Shown here in pieces: positions 57,101 through 64,000 of a stretch of 64,000 bases of DNA. Source of the stretch: Cololabis saira (Eukaryota > Chordata > Actinopteri > Beloniformes > Belonidae); contig NC_084601.1 of NCBI RefSeq assembly GCF_033807715.1, positions 19,088,690 through 19,152,689 on the forward strand, in the 5' to 3' direction. The notes under the pieces are model-generated. The model ran no database searches. It was given only the letters and a program-made list of their open reading frames with translations, and had not been told where the DNA came from. How positions within the stretch are numbered: position 1 is the first letter of the stretch; each line of letters starts with the position of its first letter. The translations under genes and the position numbers were made by a program.

Positions 57101-57912
57101 CTTTTATTGTTCAGGTATCCGTGGCCCCAAACGACACCAAACGTTGCTTTTGCTGCCACGTGCCATCTTGTCGTATTTCTGTTCCCAGCGAGATGCATGC
57201 AGTTCCCACAAACCAGAGGGATGCTTCTGTAGCAACGAGCTTTGGTTATTGCCACAGCGGCGAATTATGAGCTTCCTTAATGTCTTTGGATCATCAGTGG
57301 TACTGCTTTTTGTCTCTTTCTGCTCTTTGTCTCTGTTGATGGGTTCAGAGATTCCTCTGTAGTGAGCAAGCAGCTTGTACCTGCGGTTTTTACGAAGGGC
57401 CCACAGTCCTGAGGAATCCTTGCTGGATATTGAGCGTGTCTTTCTGTGTTGTAAAACATTAAAGACCATCTTGCTGAACACATTCACCAGCAAATCCTCT
57501 GTGGCATCAAACTGACAAGACCTGGTGTCACCTTTAGTCTTGGAGCCATCTTCCTTCTGGTTTATTACAGTAACTCAGAGATCCCTCTGTAGCGGGCAAG
57601 CAGCTCATACTTGTGACGTTTCCGAAGTGCCCACAGTCCGGAGGCATCACCGTAACAGTGTGAATATGGGAGTCCACAACAGTCTGCAGAAATGAAACAC
57701 TTGCCACTTCCTATTGTCTCCAGTGCTTGAGTCACAGCACTGTCTGTGTGACCTATCTGATATGTTTCCACTGGTTTCAAGGATAAATCCTCGTCAAATT
57801 CATCCAATGAATTTGAGAGTCCACGCTTGTGGGCAAGCAGCTGGTACCGGTGATGTTTTTGCACCTCCTGCATGTCGGCGGAGGTTTTTGTAGTGAAATG
57901 AGGAGGTATCAT
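57101..57912 (-). CDS. Unrecognised coding region with repeated LLAxYRGIS motif
   Basis: Two minus-strand open segments in different frames share one motif. Segment A (57912-57565) has QKHHRYQLLAHKRGLSNS and later ASGLWALRKRHKYELLARYR GIS. Segment B (about 57557-57101) has SSGLWALRKNRRYKLLAHYR GIS and a diverged PSGLWELHASRWEQKYDK, then IPEQ and TAA; AATAAA overlaps that stop. Third-position differences between the SGLWALRK copies suggest a protein-level duplicate rather than recent DNA repetition. An acceptor-like aaaccag stands before segment B and tgcag before QEVQ in segment A, so the pieces may be exons. No known domain recognised; it may be a fragment of a larger or decayed gene. Confidence 0.4.
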
Positions 57913-58150
57913 AAAGATAACTTCTCATTTCAACTAACTGGATTCCTCATCCATGACCGTTTCCTACAGCGCTTTCAACATGCTTTCAATGCCAGTGACA
58001 GGAAGAAAATAGAAGCAGGGTGTCCGACAAATGTTCAGCTCAAAGTTGCAGGGCTGCGTCGCTCGCGGCCAGTTAGGACAGTCTAATAGACTCTGGTTCT
58101 GGAGGGCCGCTTTCGTGGGGGCGGGTGCACCTGCCCGCGTCTGCGGCCGG

Positions 58151-58268
58151 GCTTACGGCGTAGGGTACGCGGCGATGCGCGCCCTACGTCGTAGGCTACG
58201 CTGTAGGCTACGCCGTACCCTATGGCGTAAGCTCTGCGTCGATTTAACGCAGAACCATAATTCAGGCT
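58151..58268. mobile_element. Palindromic Harbinger-like MITE, copy 3 (left end lost)
   Basis: GCTTACGGCGTAGGGTACGC and its inverse, ending GTCGATTTAACGCAGAACCA then TAATTCAGGC. Same family as 19879-19985 and 31524-31655. The left terminus is missing. Confidence 0.65.
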
Positions 58269-58269
58269 T

Positions 58270-58617
58270 TCCTGCCACACGCCGGCCGACTCCACGGGTT
58301 GCGGAGGAAAGCAGCCGGCCGAGCCCTAACAGTTTCCTCCCCTTGTTGAAATGTCCACATTGCAAGTATTGTCGCCCTGTTGTCATCCTTTTTGGTAAAA
58401 TGTAACCAAACTTTCGAGTGTTTATGCCGCTTTGTCCCCATCTTTTCCTGCTGGGCACGAATGCGCACATTGCATAACTACGCAACATGCGTGGTGACGT
58501 CATTCGCGCCCACCGGAATCGATAAGGGAATCGTTTGCAAAAAAGGCAAACGATTCCAAGGAATTGAAACACTGGGAACCGGTTCTCAACAAGAACCGGT
58601 TCTCGATTCCCATCCCT
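58270..58617 (-). mobile_element. hAT transposon 5' end with BED-finger-type start
   Basis: On the minus strand the terminus GGGATGGGAATCGAGAACCG and a GAATCGTTTGCC palindrome lead into coding text HSKVWLHFTKKDDNRA, the usual start of the BED zinc finger in hAT transposases. It is cut off at the MITE (58268). It sits beside or within a piggyBac-like element. Confidence 0.6.
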
Positions 58618-58619
58618 AC

Positions 58620-58793
58620 TCCCTGCCCACTCAGAATCCCGCATAGATAATGAGGTTAGAGAATGGGAAGATAAAGACATGGTTTAGAGGCTGAATTTCT
58701 AATTTATTTAGCAAAAACAATCAAAAGCTTGTTTTTAAGACATTCAAGGCCTGTTTAAAATAGGTATTAGATGCCATAATAGGTCCCCTTTAA
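58620..58793 (-). mobile_element. piggyBac-like element, partial copy 2
   Basis: Reads as the inverse of 26922-27100: ATTCTGAGTGGGC, the TCTAACCTCATTATCTATGC block, and the terminal TAATAGGTCCCCTTTAA with TTAA at 58790-58793. Confidence 0.6.
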
Positions 58794-60097
58794 ATTCCTC
58801 TGTCTGCTGGTGCAGTAGGTTATTCCCCAACAAGATTATCAGATCAAGCCCTGCCACAGTCTCTCAGCAAGATCCTGAAACCCTAAATGTGCTCTTTTTC
58901 TACAATTGTAGATTATATATGTTATTGTGAATTAGATCAATATCAGATTACATTTTATGGCAAATTAATGGGAAAAACTGTTAATCCCAAGATGTTTGCA
59001 TTGTTTCCCTGCCACTGCAATGATGTATCCGATGGTGGGTCCTCTACATGGAATGTCACACTACAAAATTGATCAAATTCAGATAAAAATGTTGTTATTT
59101 CCCTGCCAGGCCGTCCTCTTGGTGTCTGTTTAAACATAAATCTCTATTCGTTGGATACTGGTTTGATAACATATTCGTTGGTCAAATATTTAACAGGGCT
59201 GGTCGTCTCTACTTCTATAATGAGTTTCTAGAAGAATACAATATCCCTGTTTCACCTGGAGATTATGCAAAATTCTTAGGAGCAATCTCTTCTGGTGCGT
59301 GCTATGTAGAGCTCACGCAAGAGTGGAAACCCGACCCTGTTATCTCTGACTGACACTTCACTTGGTAAGATCTGTTTACCCTTCAACAATAAACTGATTA
59401 GATCTCTGTTTCAATCAGATGTCATCACATTGCCATATGTTGTTTATACTGGCATAAATATGTGGAACACATTGACAGGAAAAACGCTTGGCTCTTACCC
59501 GACTGATACATGCTGACCAACAAAGTTAGAGAAATCTTGTTTAAAATAATTCATAGGTTTTGCCTGTCTTTAAAAGAGACATTGATGTGAAATGCACTTT
59601 CTGTTTTATGAATGTTGAAACAGTTAAACTCATTTGTTTTAGCACTGTCCTGTTGTTCAAAACCTTTGGATCAATATTTGTAGTTTTATTACTAGAAACA
59701 TTGAAAAATATTTTTTGTTTTGGAGGGACGTGCTGTTTGGTCTCTCTGACTCTAACAGAAATAAAACAAAACCTAATGAAACACTCTTTATTATACTCAT
59801 CATTCTTCCGGGGAAATTCCACATTTACAAATGTAAGTTCACACAAAACTTTTCACAGTGAGGTTAAGCACTACATCGACTCAATTAAGTTTTTCTCTCA
59901 ATCAAAAGGCAATAAAAACGGAATATTTGTAATATTTTGGCATTTTCTTGTAAAGCCCTGATCCCCCTAGCAAGGTATATTCAGTTTGATGTTGAAGACC
60001 TTCAATTTGCAAACTTTGCACATTAAAATACTTGTACATTGAAGACAATACATTTATGTAAACTGTGTATATGATAAATAAAGTTTTGTGTGAAAAA
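58794..60097 (+). mobile_element. L1-like LINE 3' remnant
   Basis: Reverse-transcriptase C-terminal text in broken frames: NRAGRLYFYNEFLEEYNIPV, SPGDYAKFLGAISSGACYVE, VREILFKIIHRFCLSLKRDI, DVKCTFCFMNVETVKLICFS and NSTFTNVSSHKTFHSEVKHY. It ends AATAAAGTTTTGTGTGAAAA. Its 5' boundary is uncertain. Confidence 0.65.
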
Positions 60098-60189
60098 AAG
60101 TGGGGAAAATAAGTATTATAAGTTGTCCCAGACAGCCTCCGGTCCTGATCACAGTCCTGTCAGAGCTTTTGTCAACACAGCGGCTCTAG

Positions 60190-60206
60190 CTGCCCCCTGG
60201 TGGCCA
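60190..60206 (-). promoter_or_regulatory. CTCF-like motif
   Basis: CTGCCCCCTGGTGGCCA; the minus strand reads TGGCCACCAGGGGGCAG, a near-consensus CTCF core. Confidence 0.5.
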
Positions 60207-62700
60207 GAGGTGATATTGCTACAGTGACCCTGAAAGTAGTCTCAGCTCGACACATGTTCATGAGTTTGGGGGTCTGAATGTGATGGGACCTCATGGGTGT
60301 CAGAGTCCTGCGTGAAATGCAGATGGTACACATCTGACGTGTGTTGAGACCTGCACATCCTTGGAGTCGATCTGTGTAGAAATCAACAGATTCATTTCTA
60401 GGTCTTAGAATTGACATCTTGAACAACCTGTATGTTTTTTCTTAAGACAAGTAGGCTATTTTTTTAAATAAAAGGTTTAAACATATAGTATAATCATAAA
60501 GTATAAACATTTTTCCCAGGAGCCAGTGCAAATGCCTGAATCGGACGTTGTATTCCCTGGAGTACACCCTGGCCGAGGTGGAGCCGAGGCCTGAAATGAT
60601 CCTAAGGCTGCAGGTCCTGACAGAGTATCCTGAGTGCAGTAGTGCAACCAACACACTCTTTTTAAATAACAGAGATCGGTTCGTGCATTCAGATGTTGGC
60701 TGAAAGTTTGGTGGTGATTTCTTCAAACATACAAAACTTACTTATGATTGAAATTAGACTAATCAACAACAATACCTTTTTTTGTTAACATATGAACAGA
60801 CAGGTGACAAACAACCTTTTTTTGTGTGTAGTTGTGATAATGTGACAAAAAATGTCCCACATCTTGCCCTGCTGGCAGTTGGGATGGGCTCCTGTCCCCT
60901 GTGACCCTACATGGAGTAAGAACTGCTGTTGAAAATGAGTGAAATTTTGTCTGCATCATGATATTTCATTTTCTGCCTTTAACTTTCCCTGGTACATAAA
61001 TGTACCTGCATTTTTTTCCCTGCTGACTCATGTGGTAACTAGTTTGCACTGGCTGTTTTGTGTCCTGTCAGCTCTTTGGCAGTTGTAGCGTCATCTTATG
61101 ATCTCAGTTAGTGTCCTGAGACTCCCACCTGACAAAGTTAAGAGCAGAATAGCTTCTTTTAGGTTTTCCAGTACCTTCTTTGTTCAGGCCCATCCCTGCT
61201 GGTAGCATGCTTTCAGTTAAGTTCAAACCCATGAGTTAGATAGCCCTGAAATTCATCCATTTATAGATACAGTCTATAAATGATGATAGATGACTGCTTT
61301 AATCACCTTCTTTTTGACTTTAAGCTAAATGTATCAAAATTCAACTGCTTTTGTCTTTTAATTAGATGTCTGCTATTAATTATTTAATTGCTGCACATAT
61401 GATGACATGGTTATTGTTCATGGAAGCACTGCAGACTAAACGTTTAGTTTATTTTGTGTCATCTCCCTTTTAATCTGCAAATGGCAGAAAATGACAACCA
61501 TTTTTGCTTATTATATTACATCCCTATTTTTAAAAGATATTTTCACAAAATATGGTTATGTGAACGGAGTCACAAGATCTTTTATCATAAAAAAACAACA
61601 ACAATAGGTCAGTTGATATTCTCAACCTTTCTTAACCAGATATTATTCCTGTGTCATCAGATTGAATTCTCCGTACTATCAGTGCATCTGTTTTGTCATG
61701 ATTTATGATGTAAAGGTACAGATTTATATGTTGCTGATGGTATTAAAAGTTGAATGTGTGAAGTTCTTGTTTTACCTATCTGTAGCATAGCTGAAACTCC
61801 CTTGATCTCTACTTACAAACATTTTATAGTGTATAGACAGTTTATAATAAATGTGCTACTGCAAAACTTTTATTTTCAATGGATTACAGTCATTAACCAC
61901 AAAAACATGAAAACATATATTGTTTGCAGTTGATCAAATATGAATATTTTGTGTATTTCTAGTCAAAGCAGTTAGATTTTGATGTTAAATTTGTTCATTT
62001 CTGGTCTGCAAGTGATATTTTTATGAAATGTGCATTTACACTTCTACAGCAAACTTGTATTTTACATTGTTTCTAATAGATGTTGGATTGAAGTGGACAC
62101 ATTTCCCCGTACGTCGTTGTGAAGTGTGATCAGCATGTCTTACTTATATGTTATTTATATACAACTCATATTTTATTTTTTTAACAATAAAGTTTCCATT
62201 TGTGAAAATTCAGTGTTGTGATAATTTACAGGCTCGGGCTGCTCTGGCGGAGCGAGGTTTATTCTCCTCCCCTGCTACACGTCATTCAGGGAGCCAATTA
62301 GCACAGAGCCTCATTATCATACCCCCCACATTTCCCAGATCTTAACCTACAAGGGTAGCACTAATGGTCAATAACTTGATGTTTGTCTTTTACAAATGTA
62401 AAAGACAAACTTTAATGTTTGTCTTTTACGATTATATTTGATCTCCAATAGAAAGAGCCTCCCCTTCAAACCACTGACTGTCTGCATTCTCAAAACTGAC
62501 CACTGGGTGGCAGTGGCGCACCGCTGCCTCTGTTCTTCTGCAGAAGCCTTGGGGATTTTTACATGGAGTCATAAAGAGAGAAAAGTTCCACCAACCAACA
62601 TTTTTCTCCACCAGAATAACCCCTTTGAGCATTGATGAGACATACAGATTACAGCATAATGGGAAAAGAAAAAGGTTTGCATTTATCATAAACTTGGTTT
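60207..62700. other. Intergenic, no recognised gene
   Basis: AT-rich sequence. A plus-strand AATAAAG at 62186-62192 could end an unseen transcript. A GC-richer block at 62232-62340 ends CACAGAGCCTCATTATCATA, similar to part of the piggyBac-like family. Nothing else can be supported. Confidence 0.4.
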
Positions 62701-62711
62701 TGTACTCATAG

Positions 62712-63540
62712 GGCCCGATTTACTAAGATCCTAAATAAAGAGTACTAAATTGCGTGTGCACTGAAAAAGTTTGCACGTGTGTTTTGCGGGTGATCAACTA
62801 AGATTGCGTGCGCAATTGATAACCGCAGTATTTAAATGAGGTGTTGCGCGTCTTACGGTTTGCGGCGCAAACTTTGCGCCATGGAGAGTCTGGATGGAAA
62901 GCAGGATATAGTCGCAAGCGCAAAATGAAATTTGACGAGTTGGAGTTAGAGATATTAGATATTAGTGGAAGAGGCAAATTGTTGTGCCGTATTCAGCACC
63001 CCTGCCGTGAAAAGAAAGCACCCCCTCGTATATTCAATGATAAGTAGACCAAGAAAAAAAACAACACACTGACACTTCAATATATTTATATATACACACT
63101 CACACAAACATACTTAGGAGTTTATATTATACATATTTACAAATATTATGGAAGACAACACAGTAAGCAGGCTATTAATTAATGGCATCAATAACCATTT
63201 ACCCGATTTTTGTTATCTGTGACTGTGATTGTGGGAAAGTATGACTATTGTGGAATCCATGAGCGCATTTAAACATGAATCATTAACACAAAACTGGACG
63301 CTAAACAGAACGTGACACGGAATGAGAATATCAATTTTGTCATTGTGTGTACGTTGTCATTTGTAGTAAATTAAACATGAGCATTGAGTCCTTTTTGACA
63401 TTTACTTGTGAATAAGAGATCTGTGGGTAATATATGTCGACGAGGGGGTGCTTTTCACGGCAGGGGTGCTGAATACGGCACAACACCTGCCGGGGTATGA
63501 CACGCTAGAGCCAACTGCAGAACAGGCGCATAATAAGAAA
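62712..63540 (+). mobile_element. Unclassified DNA transposon fragment (Harbinger/Myb-like)
   Basis: It begins GGGCCCGATTTACTAAGATC and is CpG-bearing in AT-rich surroundings. An ATG at 62880 gives MESLDG, and in another frame SRKRKMKFDELELEILDIS, resembling the Myb-like/MADF start found in Harbinger-type elements. Inverted arms at 62981-63028 and 63441-63484 bracket an AT-rich middle. Confidence 0.45.
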
Positions 63541-63547
63541 CACTTTT

Positions 63548-64000
63548 TTCTTTTCAGTTATTTACAAATTTATAATATTTTCATAACATGCTTATAACAC
63601 AAAGGGGGGGTCTTTTAAGTTATTTACAAATTTATAATATTTTCATAACATGTTTATAACACAAAGGGGGGGGGTCTTTTCAGTTATTTACTAATTTATA
63701 ACACATTTATTACATGTTTATACCACAAAGGGGGGGGGGGGTCTTTTCAGGTATTCACTAATTCATTATATTTTCATAAAATGCTTATAACACAAAGGGG
63801 GGGTCTTTTCAGTTATTTACTGATTTATAACACATTTATTACATGTTTATAACATGGGGGGGGGGTCTTTTCAGTTATTTACTAATTTATAATATTTTCA
63901 TAACATGTTTATAACACAAAGGGGGGTCTTTTCAGTTATTCACTAATTTATAATATTTTCATAACATGCTTATAACACAAAGGGGGGGTCTTTTCAGTTA
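63548..64000 (+). repeat. 61-67-bp minisatellite with variable G tracts
   Basis: TCTTTTCAGTTATTTAC, then AAATTTATAA, ATTTTCATAACATG, TTATAACACAAA and a G run. Unit starts near 63549, 63611, 63675, 63742, 63804, 63866, 63927 and 63989. G runs vary from 6 to 13. The array continues past the window edge. Confidence 0.95.

Noticed and set aside
60442..60726. 94-aa minus-strand open frame
   Set aside because: It contains a weak HLHWLLGK resemblance to LINE text but no consistent domain; too little support.

Overview
This is a teleost nuclear genomic window. The evidence is spliced vertebrate genes with GT-AG introns, together with fish-type repeats: RTE/Rex3-like, L2-like and L1-like LINEs, hAT, Tc1, piggyBac-like and palindromic Harbinger-like elements, and long GT, TA and GATG microsatellites. 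I cannot name the species.

Four conserved genes are identified from protein similarity and exon structure. (1) The first coding exon of txnl4a lies at 1032-1184 on the minus strand; the rest lies beyond the left edge. (2) znrf2 is complete on the minus strand, with four coding exons between 5211 and 18528 (195 aa). (3) mturn is complete on the minus strand, with three coding exons between 21388 and 31179 (129 aa). (4) sh3bp5 is complete on the plus strand, with nine coding exons between 34701 and 48477 (455 aa). All internal splice phases for genes 2-4 join in frame. znrf2 and mturn are also neighbours on human 7p14, so that pair is conserved synteny. mturn and sh3bp5 are divergently oriented about 3.5 kb apart.

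From about 50 kb to the right edge the window is accessory and repeat-rich. It holds a decayed intronless HIPK-like kinase (50742-52515, minus), a transposon-type gene with a PIN-like nuclease fold and a C-terminal cysteine-rich (CRC/tesmin-like) cluster split by one frameshift (53855-55538, plus), and an unrecognised minus-strand coding region built from repeated motifs (57101-57912). After these come a mosaic of three DNA transposons, an L1-like LINE remnant, an unclassified transposon with inverted repeats, and a G-tract minisatellite that runs off the right edge.

The most unusual sequence-level items are: a 24-nt exact copy of the 3' terminus of 18S rRNA inside a decayed LINE (11715-11738); a 1436-bp hAT element with a perfect 8-bp target duplication inside that same LINE; CTCF-like motifs, one carried by that hAT; a 338-bp short element with a 5-bp duplication inside an L2-like LINE; and the PIN/CRC gene. 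Nothing looks like a bacterial-style gene cluster. No tRNA, rRNA gene or CRISPR array was seen.
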